From Micromonospora pallida (GTDB lineage Bacteria; Actinomycetota; Actinomycetes; Mycobacteriales; Micromonosporaceae), in the NCBI RefSeq assembly GCF_900090325.1, contig NZ_FMHW01000002.1:3410001-3474000 (forward strand): DNA of 64,000 nucleotides, read 5' to 3'. Under the pieces are notes generated by a model, which had not been told where the DNA came from, ran no database searches, and saw only the letters and a list, made by a program, of their open reading frames with translations. Position 1 is the stretch's first letter. Each line of letters opens with the position of its first letter. Below are positions 8,159-16,606 of the stretch, piece by piece. A program made the position numbers and the translations under genes.

Positions 8159-9636
8159 GACGCCCGTACCGCCGCATACTTGATGTTCAGGTACTCGTCG
8201 ATGCCGGCCTTGCCGCCCTCGCGCCCGAGACCGGACTGCTTGACCCCGCCGAACGGTGCCGCCGGGTTCGAGATGATGCCCTGGTTGAGCCCCACCATCC
8301 CGCTCTCGAGGCGCTCGGTCACCCGCAGGCCACGGCCGAGGTTCTCCGTGAAGACATACGCGGCGAGGCCATACTCCGAGGCGTTGGCCCTGCCGACCGC
8401 CTCGTCCTCGTCGTCGAAGACCACGACCGGGGCGACCGGGCCGAAGATTTCCTCCCGGACGCACCGGGCGCCGTCGGGCACTCCAGACAGGACAGTCGGC
8501 GCGAAGAAGTGGCCCTCCCCGGCGATCGGTCCGCCGCCGGTGACGACGCTCGCCCCCGCCTGCGTCGCATCGGTGACCAACTGAGCAACCGACGCCACCG
8601 CGGCCTGGTCGATAAGCGGCCCCACCTCGGCCGAGGGGTCCAGCCCGTGACCGACGCGCAGCCCCTGCAGCCGCTCGGCCAGCGCGCCGACGAACCGCTG
8701 CGCCACCGACCGCTGCACGTAGAACCGGTTCGCGGCGGTGCACGCCTCACCCACGTTGCGCATCTTCGCCTGCACGGCCCCCTCGACCGCCAGCTCCAGG
8801 TCGGCGTCGTCGAACACGATGAACGGCGCGTTCCCGCCCAGCTCCATCGACGTGCGCAGCACCCGCTGCGCGGACTGGGCGAGCAGCGTCCGACCGACCG
8901 GGGTCGAGCCGGTGAACGACAGCTTGCGCAACCGGTCGTCGGCGAGCAGCGCCGAGGTGACCCGGCCGGACTGCGAGGTGGTGAGCACGTTGACCACACC
9001 ACGCGGCAGGCCGGCCCGCTCCAGGATCTCCACCAACGCCAGCATCGACAGCGGGGTCTGCTTGGCCGGCTTGACCACGACGGTGCAGCCGGCCGCCAGG
9101 GCGGGACCGATCTTGCGGGTGCCCATCGCCATCGGAAAGTTCCACGGGGTCACCAGTAGACAGGGGCCGACCGGCTGCCGCAGGACGACGACGCGCGAGT
9201 TCCCGGCCGGTGCCGTGAGGTAGCCCCCGTCGATCCGGACCGCCTCCTCGGCGAACCAGCGGAGAAACTCCGCGGCGTAGGTAACCTCGGCCTGGGACTC
9301 CGCGAACGCCTTGCCCATCTCCAGGGTCATCATCCGGGCCAGGTCGTCCCGGCGTTCGATGACCAGGTCGAACGCCCGGCGCAGCACCTCTCCCCGTTCT
9401 CGGGGCGGGGTGGCGGCCCAGCCGGACTGGGCACGGGTGGCGGCGGCCAGGGCGTCCAGCCCGTCGGCGACCGAGGCGTCCGCCACCTCGGCGATCGTCG
9501 ACCCCGTCGCCGGGTCCTCCACGGCCAGGACGGCACCGTCCCGGCCCGCGCGCCACTCGCCGTCGACGTACAGGCCCTTGGGGGTCTTGTCGACCACGGT
9601 CATCGCCGCCGCCAACGCCTCGGCTGGTACGGCCAT
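8152..9636 (-). CDS. NAD(P)-dependent aldehyde dehydrogenase, succinate-semialdehyde dehydrogenase-like
   Basis: A 494-residue aldehyde dehydrogenase with TPWNFPMAMG (163-172, Asn166), general base Glu265 in SMELGGN, nucleophile Cys299 in GEACTAANRF, and the FGGVKQSGLGREGG segment near the C-terminus typical of the GabD branch. It oxidises a semialdehyde to the acid; in this cluster malonate- or methylmalonate-semialdehyde from the aminotransferase is the likely substrate. The start at 9636 is chosen because GGAGGAAGCA precedes it; an in-frame ATG at 9714 would run into the IclR gene. The nucleophile context GEACTA differs from the usual GQxC, worth noting but within family variation. Confidence 0.88.
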   Translation of the reverse strand: MAVPAEALAAAMTVVDKTPKGLYVDGEWRAGRDGAVLAVEDPATGSTIAEVADASVADGLDALAAATRAQSGWAATPPRERGEVLRRAFDLVIERRDDLARMMTLEMGKAFAESQAEVTYAAEFLRWFAEEAVRIDGGYLTAPAGNSRVVVLRQPVGPCLLVTPWNFPMAMGTRKIGPALAAGCTVVVKPAKQTPLSMLALVEILERAGLPRGVVNVLTTSQSGRVTSALLADDRLRKLSFTGSTPVGRTLLAQSAQRVLRTSMELGGNAPFIVFDDADLELAVEGAVQAKMRNVGEACTAANRFYVQRSVAQRFVGALAERLQGLRVGHGLDPSAEVGPLIDQAAVASVAQLVTDATQAGASVVTGGGPIAGEGHFFAPTVLSGVPDGARCVREEIFGPVAPVVVFDDEDEAVGRANASEYGLAAYVFTENLGRGLRVTERLESGMVGLNQGIISNPAAPFGGVKQSGLGREGGKAGIDEYLNIKYAAVRASW

Positions 9637-9694
9637 TGCTTCCTCCTTCACCGCAGGCCTCGCCACGGGCGAGCCGGTACGGTCGGCGGGTGCC

Positions 9695-10486
9695 CTAGCG
9701 TCTGGCAAAGGCACTCGGGATATCGATGTCAGCGTTGCTGAGCAGGTCGGTGAGCTGTCGTGCGGCCTTGATCACCGACTCCGCCATGATGTCGATGCGG
9801 TCGCGGGTGATCCGGTAGGTGGGCCCGCCGATCCAGACCGCGTACGGCGTCGTCCCTCGCAGGCGCACCGGTGCGGCGACCGACGCCGCCCCGATCTCCA
9901 GCTCGTCGTACGCGAAGGCGAACCCCCGGTTCCGAACCGCCTCCAGCGAGCCCATGAAGGACTCCAGGTCTCCTGCCTCCGGCGGGGCGTGCTCGGCGAA
10001 CTCCTCGGTGAAGTCGGCCCGCACCGAATCCGGGTTCAGCGCCGCCAGCAGCACCTTCCCCGTGGAGGTCGCCCACACCGGCTGGGTACGGGGTACCGGC
10101 TTGAGCGTCTGCCCGATCAGCGACGGCCCCGGCACCTGGGCGACGACCATCACCTTCGGTGGAAGCAGCACGTCGAAGCCCGCGGTCTCCCTGGTCTCCT
10201 CCGCCAGGTTCCGCAGCACCTCCCGCATGTGCCCGTACGCGCCGCCGCCGTCGAGCAGACCGCCCACGATGGAGAGCAGTCCGAGCGACACCCGGTAGCG
10301 ACGGGTCACCGGATCGAGGGTGAGCCAACTCTCCCGCTCCAGCACGGTGAGCACCCGGTAGCAGGTGGCCTTGGGGATACCCGCCTCCCGGGCCACCTCG
10401 CTGAGTCCGACACCCTCGGGGTGAGCTGCCACGGCCCGCAGGAGCCAGATCGTACGTCGCACCAGCCCCGCCTCACTGGGCGCCAT
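9695..10486 (-). CDS. IclR-family transcriptional regulator
   Basis: A 263-residue regulator. The N-terminal winged helix (TIWLLRAVAAHPEGVGLSEV, recognition region GIPKATCYRVL) is followed by an effector-binding GAF-like domain ending in IMAESVIKAARQLTDLL. GGAGGTAGCA before the ATG at 10486 fixes the start; an in-frame ATG further upstream lacks such a site. It sits between the transporter lipoprotein gene and the aldehyde dehydrogenase and most likely controls the locus in response to substrate. An imperfect palindrome 25 bases upstream of its start is a candidate autoregulatory site. Confidence 0.9.
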   Translation of the reverse strand: MAPSEAGLVRRTIWLLRAVAAHPEGVGLSEVAREAGIPKATCYRVLTVLERESWLTLDPVTRRYRVSLGLLSIVGGLLDGGGAYGHMREVLRNLAEETRETAGFDVLLPPKVMVVAQVPGPSLIGQTLKPVPRTQPVWATSTGKVLLAALNPDSVRADFTEEFAEHAPPEAGDLESFMGSLEAVRNRGFAFAYDELEIGAASVAAPVRLRGTTPYAVWIGGPTYRITRDRIDIMAESVIKAARQLTDLLSNADIDIPSAFARR

Positions 10487-10510
10487 TGCTACCTCCATCA
10501 ATTGCCATCG

Positions 10511-10537
10511 GCCAAGGGATACGGCCCATATCTTGGC
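10511..10537. promoter_or_regulatory. Imperfect palindrome, candidate IclR operator
   Basis: The 27-base element reads GCCAAGGGATACGG on one arm and, in reverse complement, GCCAAGATATGGGC on the other (GCCAAG..AT..G matches). It lies between the SBP terminator hairpin and the IclR start, overlapping where the regulator's promoter should be. IclR proteins commonly bind such dyads of about 15 to 30 bases; binding here is inferred. Confidence 0.45.
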
Positions 10538-10557
10538 AGGCGTCATTGGCTGCGGAC

Positions 10558-10588
10558 GTGTGCCGAACGGCGGCGCCGCCCGGCACAC
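10558..10588 (-). terminator. Strong GC hairpin after the substrate-binding protein gene
   Basis: GTGTGCCG pairs with CGGCACAC, with a further self-complementary GGCGGCGCCGCC between them. It begins 10 bases after the stop of the ABC lipoprotein gene. No U-tract follows, so it would be a U-less actinobacterial-type terminator or an mRNA-stabilising hairpin separating the transporter from the iclR and catabolic genes. Confidence 0.5.
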
Positions 10589-10597
10589 GCCGCTCGC

Positions 10598-11761
10598 CTA
10601 CTTCCCGCCTTCCGTGATCGTCACAGCCTGCGGTGTGTAGGAGGTCCCGCTGACGTCGAAGCCGTCGGCCTTGAGTTCGTCGTTCGCGCGCTGCGACAGA
10701 TCGGTGCGGAACGCGTCCTTGTCCGGAACGTTCTTCAGCACGCCCCCACCGATCGCGATCTTGATCGTCTGGTCCCAGGCCGCCTGGTCCATCATTCCCA
10801 CGCCCTTGGTCGCGGGCCAGATCAGCTTGTTGATCTCGTTGAGCATCCAGGTCTGGTGCCCCTGCCCCAGCGCACTGCCGTTGTCGAGCACGATGTCGAC
10901 GCAGCCGGCCAGGTCGTCGCGACAGTAGCCCCAGCCGCGGTAGGACGCCTTCAGGAACTTCACCGCCGTGTCCTGGTTGACCTGCTCCCCCAGCCAGTCA
11001 CCACGGGCGTAGAGGCCGTCCTCCAGGCTGGTGTAGCCGGCGTCCTGGAGACTGATCACCGAGAAGTCCGAGGGCTGGTAGAGCTTGCCCGTCTTCGGGT
11101 TCTTGGTTTCCAGCAGTTGGGCGTACTCGTTGTAGGTCTTGGCCTGACCGGCGTCGATCTCCCGACGGAGCAGCAGCGACATGTCGAACGGTTGCTGGAT
11201 GATCTCCGTGTCGCGGCTCGGGTCGACGCCGGCGTCCTTCATCGCTGCGAACAGCACGAGCTCGTTGCCGTAACCCCAACTCCCGACCTTCTTACCCTTC
11301 AGGTCGGTCAACGCCTTGATGCCGGAGTCGGCCCAGGCGACCTGGAGATAGGCGCCACGCTGGAACACCTGGCCGATGTTCACCAGATTCGCGCCCTGCT
11401 CCCGGGTCACCATCGTCTTGGTGACGTGGCTGACCGCGAACTCGGCGTTGCCGGCGGAGAGCACCTGCTGAGGAACGATGTTGACGCCGCCCTCCTGGAT
11501 GGTGACGTCGAGACACTCCTCGGCGTAGTAACCCTTCTCCTTGGCCGCGTAGTAGCCGGCGAACTGGGCCTGGGCGACCCACTGGAGCACCACCCGGACC
11601 TTGGTGGTCGACTCGCAGTTCTTGGCGGCCTCAGCCGCGGACTCGCTCGGGGTGTCGGACATGCCACCGCAGGCCGAGGCGGCGAGCAGGACGGCGGTGA
11701 GGGCGGTGGCGATTGTGGCGGGGCGACCCTTTCGCGGGGTCCGCCATAGTTGCAGGGCCAT
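10598..11761 (-). CDS. ABC transporter substrate-binding lipoprotein (NMT1/THI5-SsuA type)
   Basis: A 387-residue periplasmic-type binding protein with a positively charged N-terminus, hydrophobic signal and lipidation cysteine Cys31 (LLAASAC). The mature part contains LQWVAQAQFAGYYAAKEKGYY, the hallmark of NMT1/THI5-like proteins that bind pyrimidine-ring thiamin precursors, riboflavin or alkanesulfonates, and the EGGVNIVPQQVLSAGNAEFAV region. Start at 11761 is supported by GGAGTCAGA; an earlier in-frame ATG exists at 11797. The pyrimidine-binding relatives fit the downstream dihydropyrimidinase, but the ligand is inferred. Gap of 32 bases to the upstream permease gene. Confidence 0.88.
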   Translation of the reverse strand: MALQLWRTPRKGRPATIATALTAVLLAASACGGMSDTPSESAAEAAKNCESTTKVRVVLQWVAQAQFAGYYAAKEKGYYAEECLDVTIQEGGVNIVPQQVLSAGNAEFAVSHVTKTMVTREQGANLVNIGQVFQRGAYLQVAWADSGIKALTDLKGKKVGSWGYGNELVLFAAMKDAGVDPSRDTEIIQQPFDMSLLLRREIDAGQAKTYNEYAQLLETKNPKTGKLYQPSDFSVISLQDAGYTSLEDGLYARGDWLGEQVNQDTAVKFLKASYRGWGYCRDDLAGCVDIVLDNGSALGQGHQTWMLNEINKLIWPATKGVGMMDQAAWDQTIKIAIGGGVLKNVPDKDAFRTDLSQRANDELKADGFDVSGTSYTPQAVTITEGGK

Positions 11762-11793
11762 TCTGACTCCAACAGATCGTGGTGGCCCGTGGC

Positions 11794-12615
11794 TCACGAG
11801 TCGCTGTCGTGCAGGGACTCGTGCCAGGGCATCAGGAGGCGTTCCAACAGAGACGTGACACCGAACAGCAGCAGACCGAGCGCGCTGGCCACGGCGATCC
11901 CCGCCCAGGCGAACTCAAAGCGGGGCAGGGCCGCCTGGTAGGCGATGTACACCCCGAGAGCGTTGCTCGGTCCCCCGAAGTACTCGGTCACAATCACGCC
12001 GATCACGGCGAGCGTGCTGCCGAGCTTGAGCGCGTTGAACAGGTACGGCAACGCGTTGGGCAACCGCAGCATGAGCGCCACCTGTCGTGGCTGCGCCGCG
12101 AGCGATTGCATGATCTCCAGGTGCAGGGGTGAGACCTGGAGAAGTCCCCTGGTGGTGTTGACCAGCACCGGGAAGAAGACCATCACCGCGGCCACGCCGG
12201 CCTTCGACATCGGGTTGGTGACCCCGAACCAGTTGTTGAAGATCGGCGCGAGGGCCACGATCGGGGCGCAGTTGATGACGACGGCCGCGGTCAGCACCGG
12301 CGCGGACACTCCCGGGAACCGGCTGAGCGCCAACGCCACCATGACCCCCGCTACCGCGCCGAGGACCAAGCCGAGGAGCACCTCCTGCACGGTGACCACC
12401 GACGCCGACATGATCGTGCCGAACTCGGCCCGGAACGCCGACGAGATGTCGGCCGGCGCCGGGACGATGAACGACGGAACGTCGAAGACGGTCACCAGCA
12501 CCTGCCACGAGCCAATGATCACCAGCGCGGTGAGGACAACCGGGAGGAACCGGCCGACCGCCGACCGGGCACCGGCGCCGGGCGACGTGTCCCGCGCTAG
12601 CCGCGCCGTGCTCAT
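11794..12615 (-). CDS. ABC transporter permease (SsuC/ThiX type), second of two
   Basis: A 273-residue inner-membrane permease with about six hydrophobic segments and the EAA-like loop (QSLAAQPRQVALMLRLPNALPYLFNALK) that docks the ATPase. The ATG at 12615 overlaps the stop of the ATPase gene (ATGA), so longer in-frame starts, which lie in the ATPase coding region, were rejected. It pairs with the permease at 13440-14390 to make a heterodimeric channel for the neighbouring binding protein. Substrate unknown; a pyrimidine-like compound is favoured by the cluster. Confidence 0.88.
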   Translation of the reverse strand: MSTARLARDTSPGAGARSAVGRFLPVVLTALVIIGSWQVLVTVFDVPSFIVPAPADISSAFRAEFGTIMSASVVTVQEVLLGLVLGAVAGVMVALALSRFPGVSAPVLTAAVVINCAPIVALAPIFNNWFGVTNPMSKAGVAAVMVFFPVLVNTTRGLLQVSPLHLEIMQSLAAQPRQVALMLRLPNALPYLFNALKLGSTLAVIGVIVTEYFGGPSNALGVYIAYQAALPRFEFAWAGIAVASALGLLLFGVTSLLERLLMPWHESLHDSDS

Positions 12616-13403
12616 CGGGCCGCCTGCTCGACCGGGACGCCGTGCAGCGTCGTACGCACCTCGGTGACCTTGGCGAAGAACGCCTCGGTGGTCCGGGTCG
12701 CCGCCGTGCGCGGGTATGGCAGGTCGACGTCGATGCTGGCGGCGATCCGTCCGGGACGCGCGGACATCACGACGATCCGCGACGACAGGAACACCGCCTC
12801 GGAGATGCTGTGCGTGACGAACACGACGGTGGTCTGGGTGTCCGACCAGATCCGCAGCAGCTCGCCCTGCAACCGCTCGCGGTTCATCTCGTCGAGCGCG
12901 CCGAGCGGCTCGTCCATGAACAGAATCTCCGGGTCCGCCGACAGCGCGCGGGCGATCGCCACCCGCTGCTGCATGCCGCCGGAGAGCTGCCAGGGAAAGT
13001 GCCGGGAGAAGTCGGAGAGGCGAACCAGTTCCAGCATCTCGTGGGCCTTGGCCCGCCGGGTCTGCTTGTCCACCCCGGCCACCTGCAACGGCAGCTCGAC
13101 GTTGCGCTGGACGGTACGCCACTCGAAGAGGCCGGCCTGCTGGAAGACCATGCCGTAGTCCCGGTCCGTCCGTGCCGCGCCCGGCGTCTTGCCGTTCAGC
13201 GACACCGTGCCGCTGGTCGGCTCGGTCAGGTCGGCCAGGACCCGCAGCAGAGTGCTCTTGCCGCAGCCGCTCGGGCCGAGCAGGGACACGAACTCGCCCC
13301 GCTTGATCGACAGGTCGATGTCCTCAAGTGCCGTCACCGTACGATTTCCGCCGGTGAACTGCTTGTTGACTCCTCGCACGGAAATGATCGCGGCCTCAGA
13401 CAT
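12612..13403 (-). CDS. ABC transporter ATP-binding protein (SsuB/ThiZ type)
   Basis: A 263-residue ATPase with Walker A GPSGCGKST (43-51), Q-loop FQQAGLFEW, signature LSGGMQQR (140-147), Walker B ILFMDEP (160-166) and switch-region VFVTHSISEAVFL. The ATG at 13403 is preferred over one six bases earlier because GGAG overlaps too closely with the earlier codon. It energises the two flanking permeases; the stop overlaps the next permease start. This gene order (permease, ATPase, permease, lipoprotein) is common for actinobacterial nitrogen-compound importers. Confidence 0.92.
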   Translation of the reverse strand: MSEAAIISVRGVNKQFTGGNRTVTALEDIDLSIKRGEFVSLLGPSGCGKSTLLRVLADLTEPTSGTVSLNGKTPGAARTDRDYGMVFQQAGLFEWRTVQRNVELPLQVAGVDKQTRRAKAHEMLELVRLSDFSRHFPWQLSGGMQQRVAIARALSADPEILFMDEPLGALDEMNRERLQGELLRIWSDTQTTVVFVTHSISEAVFLSSRIVVMSARPGRIAASIDVDLPYPRTAATRTTEAFFAKVTEVRTTLHGVPVEQAAR

Positions 13404-13439
13404 CAGCATCTCCAGGTGTTGTTGAGGCGGAAGGAATGT

Positions 13440-14390
13440 TCACCGGGTGTGCCGGTGCCGGAGCGCCACGCGCTCGATGAGTGCCAGGGACTGCACGAAC
13501 ACGATGCCGGCCGCCGCCGCAACCAGGACGGCCGCGTACAACTTCTCCGGCCCGTTCGAGTAGTAGTAGGCGAAGGTGAGGATCGCCCGGCCGATGCCCC
13601 GGCCGGTGCCTGCGGAAAGCTCGCCCACGATCGCGCCCACCACGCTCGCGGTGGCGGCCAGCCGGAGTCCGGCGAACACGAAGGGCAGTGCTGCCGGGAT
13701 CCGCAGCCACCCCAGCACCTGCCAGCGGCCCGCGCCTACGCTGCGCATGAACTCCAACTGGACCTTCGGCGGTGACTTCATGCCTCGTAGGGCGTTGATG
13801 GTTACCGGGAAGAACGCGAGGTAGGCGGCGATACCGGTCACCGCCACCCAGGGCGGCGCGCCGGCCTTCCCACCCCAGATCACGATCATCGGTGCGATCG
13901 CCACCAGGGGAACCGTCTGTGACGCGACCAGCCAGGGCATCAGTCCCTTGCTGAGCGGTACCACGTGCAGGAAGACGACCGCCAGCACCAGGCCCAGCGA
14001 CGAGCCCGCCACCAGACCGTAAAACGCCTCGCGGAGCGTCACACTGGTCTCGCCGAGGAGATAGCTGCCCAGCGCCATCGAGTCGCCCCGCCGGGCCGGC
14101 TCGACCAGGGCGCCGAGAATCGACCAGACGTGCGGCATCGAAAGATCGTCGGTGGCGACCGGGAAGGCGATTCCGGTGCCGGGCACGACGTCATCGACGG
14201 CGCGCCCCAGCGCCTTGTAGCACTCCCAGAGGCCGGCGAGCGCCGCCACGACCAATACGGCCCCGACGGCGTTGAGCACGCGTTTCCTCGCGGCGGACAG
14301 GCGCCCGGATCGGCGCAGAGTCACTCGTTCCACCTGCCCGGCCGGTCCAGCCTCGGCAGTCGGTGTAGTGGCGGTTCTTGTCGCAGTCAT
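13440..14390 (-). CDS. ABC transporter permease (SsuC/ThiX type), first of two
   Basis: A 316-residue permease with a long polar N-terminus (about 30 residues), about six membrane segments and an EAA-like loop MRSVGAGRWQVLGWLRIPAALPFVFAGLRL. Start 14390 has GGAGAG 9 bases upstream; an in-frame ATG at 14513 would add 41 polar residues without a ribosome-binding site. It is the promoter-proximal gene of the left-arm locus. Together with 11794-12615 it should form the membrane channel of one importer. Confidence 0.88.
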   Translation of the reverse strand: MTATRTATTPTAEAGPAGQVERVTLRRSGRLSAARKRVLNAVGAVLVVAALAGLWECYKALGRAVDDVVPGTGIAFPVATDDLSMPHVWSILGALVEPARRGDSMALGSYLLGETSVTLREAFYGLVAGSSLGLVLAVVFLHVVPLSKGLMPWLVASQTVPLVAIAPMIVIWGGKAGAPPWVAVTGIAAYLAFFPVTINALRGMKSPPKVQLEFMRSVGAGRWQVLGWLRIPAALPFVFAGLRLAATASVVGAIVGELSAGTGRGIGRAILTFAYYYSNGPEKLYAAVLVAAAAGIVFVQSLALIERVALRHRHTR

Positions 14391-14711
14391 GCAGGCACTC
14401 TCCGAATCCCTCGGAAGCGTCGTCTGGCGTGAGATCCGTCGGTCGACCCCGCCGGGTCGGATCACTGAGCGAACTGGTGGTTCACCATAGAAGCGTGACT
14501 CAGGCCACGTCAACGGTTTGACCAGGACATCGGATCACCATCTGGAGGCCGCTCCCGACCCGCGTCACCTGCCGGATACCGCAATCCGGGTCAAGCTGCC
14601 GTCTCTGCAGCCAACACCAACGGAAGGTCGCGTCCACGGGAGTGGTGTACGACTTGCCCGTGATGGGCGTGTTGCGTAGATGGGAGCCCGCGATGGAAGC
14701 CGGTGGCAGAC
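14391..14711. other. Gap upstream of the transporter operon
   Basis: No gene is seen. The part next to the permease should hold the operon promoter. It contains TGGTGGTTCACCA (14475-14487), a 5-3-5 inverted repeat that includes GTGGTTCAC, also found upstream of the DUF1185 gene. The distal part merges into degraded transposase sequence. Confidence 0.4.
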
Positions 14712-14882
14712 GGCAAACCTCGCCTGTCGGTGCTGTGTCGCGGGGCGTATTGCCGTGCCTGCACCGCCCGGCAGCAGTGCACCGGCAACGTCGACGGCAA
14801 GGCCCGACACCTGCTCCTCCTACCCGAACCCCTGGAGAACATCCAGAATGTGTGCCAGAGGCCACGGGCTCTCTACAGCTAG
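14712..14882 (+). pseudogene. IS1182-like transposase fragment
   Basis: In one plus-strand frame the translation keeps a cysteine-rich CRACTARQQC followed by VDGKARHLLLLPEPLENIQ, the zinc-binding and following segment of IS1182-type transposases. There is no start, no catalytic core on either side, and a stop follows soon after. It abuts the IS5-like remnant on the opposite strand, so it is a scar. Confidence 0.5.
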
Positions 14883-15037
14883 GCCTTACGCGCGACCGCG
14901 CCGATCCCGTCGATGAGCTGCCGTTTCTCCCACTTCGGCGGACGACCCGTCCTCGGCGCGGCAGGCAGCAACGGAGCCAGAACAGCCCACTGCCTGCCGG
15001 TCAGGTCATGCCGCCTCGTCACCGCTACGCTGGGCAC
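14879..15037 (-). pseudogene. IS5-family transposase, N-terminal stub
   Basis: A GTG at 15037 opens a 52-residue frame with RRHDLTGRQWAVLAPLLP and GRPPKWEKRQLIDGI, the conserved N-terminal (DUF4096-like) part of IS5-group transposases. Homology stops at residue 45 or so, where the usual WRVRTG-PWRD segment is missing and a stop follows. The outer IS end GGCGTGTTTCGTAAGTC is recognisable near 15140-15157. The catalytic DDE part is gone, so it cannot transpose. Confidence 0.7.
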
Positions 15038-15092
15038 GAGGTCTCCGGTATGAAGTTCTTGCTTGGTCGCAGAACCAGATACCGGAGACCTC
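15038..15092 (-). repeat. Perfect hairpin covering the IS5-like transposase ribosome-binding site
   Basis: GAGGTCTCCGGTAT (15038-15051) and ATACCGGAGACCTC (15079-15092) are perfect 14-base complements, with an inner GTTCT/AGAAC pair. On the minus strand the GGAG of the transposase lies inside the stem and the GTG directly follows it, so read-through mRNA would hide the translation start. Such hairpins protect IS elements from activation by outside transcription. Confidence 0.65.
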
Positions 15093-15156
15093 TTCAGCTG
15101 TCGATCACCGCCACGCCGTGACCTCGACGCTGCCAGCCTGACTTACGAAACACGCC

Positions 15157-15384
15157 TTAGTTGGCATGGCGTGCGGAGCCCAGCAGCCGCTGCATCCGGT
15201 CCAGAGTCGCGTCACCGGCCGCCTCCGCGAGGGTCCAGCCGTTCTTCGCCGCCAACGGCGACAGCAACCCGACCAAATAGCTGAGGGTCTGCCGGCGGGG
15301 CTCCGAACGGCCGAACCGGTGCGCGATGCGGTCGAGCAGGTCGTCCAGACCCGTCCGCCACCGGACGATTTCATCGATCAACAC
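15157..15384 (-). pseudogene. IS701-like transposase, N-terminal stub interrupted by IS5-like end
   Basis: From a GTG near 15384 the frame reads IDEIVRWRTGLDDLLDRIAHRFGR and PRRQTLSYLVGLLSPLAAKNGW, the conserved start of IS701-type DDE transposases. It breaks at GSARHAN followed by a stop exactly where the IS5-like terminal sequence begins. The preceding bases to about 15560 contain CTCCAG/CTGGAG repeats resembling an IS701 outer end. This suggests an IS5-type element jumped into an IS701-type one. Confidence 0.65.
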
Positions 15385-15592
15385 AAACGCAAGAGCCTGC
15401 CCGTCCGACGACCGAGCACAACAGACTGACAGTGCGATCGCGCCGTCGGCCGGACCCGTAGCATCGACATCGACAGTTTCCCTGCCTGCCGTGCCTCGGC
15501 ACGGATCATGCCGATGAGCTGGTAATACTCCAGACCACACAACTACGACTGGAGCACTAAGGCGGGATAGCGAGGAGGAGGGCGGCGTAGGG

Positions 15593-16537
15593 TCAGCGGG
15601 CGGGGACGATGGGGCCGCGGTGCAACCAGTCGATGAGGTCGGGCTCGGCCAGCTTCGCGACCCGATCCTCGTATCGTCGCAGGTCATCTTCGTCGAGCAG
15701 GTCCCGCCACTGGCCGCTGACACCCTGGTTGAAGAACCGCTTCGGATCGCGCCACATCGCCGCGACCGGGGTCAGAGCCTCCGCCCGGCCGCGCATCGAG
15801 TCGAATGTCGCCGCCCGCACCAGATCCGGCCACCGCGACTCCGACACCTCGATTCCGAGGCGCCCGGCGAGGAACCTCATCTGGCCTTCAAGATCTGACT
15901 TCAGATCGTCGTAGTGCAGCAGCAGCACGTTGGGCCGCTCCCGCTCAGCCCAGAACCCCGACAGGTGGTGCAGCATCGACGGCAGGCCCACCTGCACATT
16001 GGTGTCCTCCAGCCAGGCCCAGAACCGGTTGTACGCGGACTCCGCAGGCGCCGGAGCCGTATCGGCGGGCTCCTGGGTCGGGCTACCGCCGGCCGCCAGC
16101 ATCGCGTCGAAGGCCTCTTGGGCGACGTTCTGGAAATGGGCGTCCCAGGAGATCGCGACGTCCCGGGGATCCCGACCGACCGCGACGTAGGTCACCCCAT
16201 CATGGATGGGCAGCCCGTCGAAGGGCGTATGAGTCTTGATGAAACGGCGATGCCGCTGCGCCTCGTAGAACGCGAAGATGTCGTCCCGGCTGCGAGTCAA
16301 CATGTCGAGCCAGTAGGTGAGGTCGTCCAGCCGTGCCGGCAGCTCCGGTGTCTGGAAGATCAACAAGGCGCAGATCGTCTGGGTCCACGTCGTCCCGCAC
16401 TTCGCGGGGGTCGAAACTACGATGTCACCTTCGCGGAACGGGAAACCCTCCCACCGTCCGCTGTCCATGACCTCGTTCTGGTACCGAACCGTCGGTTGGC
16501 GCAACGGTCCTCCCTGCTTTTCGGTTGGCCTGTCCAT
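15593..16537 (-). CDS. PAPS-dependent sulfotransferase family protein
   Basis: A 314-residue cytosolic sulfotransferase. The 5'-phosphosulfate loop STPAKCGTTWTQ lies near residues 42-53, the 3'-phosphate segment GRDPRDVAISWDAHF in the middle, and the C-terminal GxxGxWR motif appears as NQGVSGQWRDLL. It transfers a sulfuryl group from PAPS to a hydroxyl or amine of a small molecule; the acceptor cannot be read from sequence. It stands alone between transposase scars, with no pathway partners, so it may be a cargo or stranded gene. Family assignment is sure; role is not. Confidence 0.88.
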   Translation of the reverse strand: MDRPTEKQGGPLRQPTVRYQNEVMDSGRWEGFPFREGDIVVSTPAKCGTTWTQTICALLIFQTPELPARLDDLTYWLDMLTRSRDDIFAFYEAQRHRRFIKTHTPFDGLPIHDGVTYVAVGRDPRDVAISWDAHFQNVAQEAFDAMLAAGGSPTQEPADTAPAPAESAYNRFWAWLEDTNVQVGLPSMLHHLSGFWAERERPNVLLLHYDDLKSDLEGQMRFLAGRLGIEVSESRWPDLVRAATFDSMRGRAEALTPVAAMWRDPKRFFNQGVSGQWRDLLDEDDLRRYEDRVAKLAEPDLIDWLHRGPIVPAR

Positions 16538-16606
16538 AGTAGACCTAACCTATCGAACCGGGCGACGTCGACCAGCCTGCGGGCCGATGAAGGGCCAAGG
16601 TGCGAG

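Noticed and set aside
9311..11749. Very long plus-strand frame opposite aldehyde dehydrogenase, IclR and the transporter lipoprotein
   Set aside because: It is the mirror of three clear minus-strand genes; codon composition is that of high-GC antisense and no motif is present.
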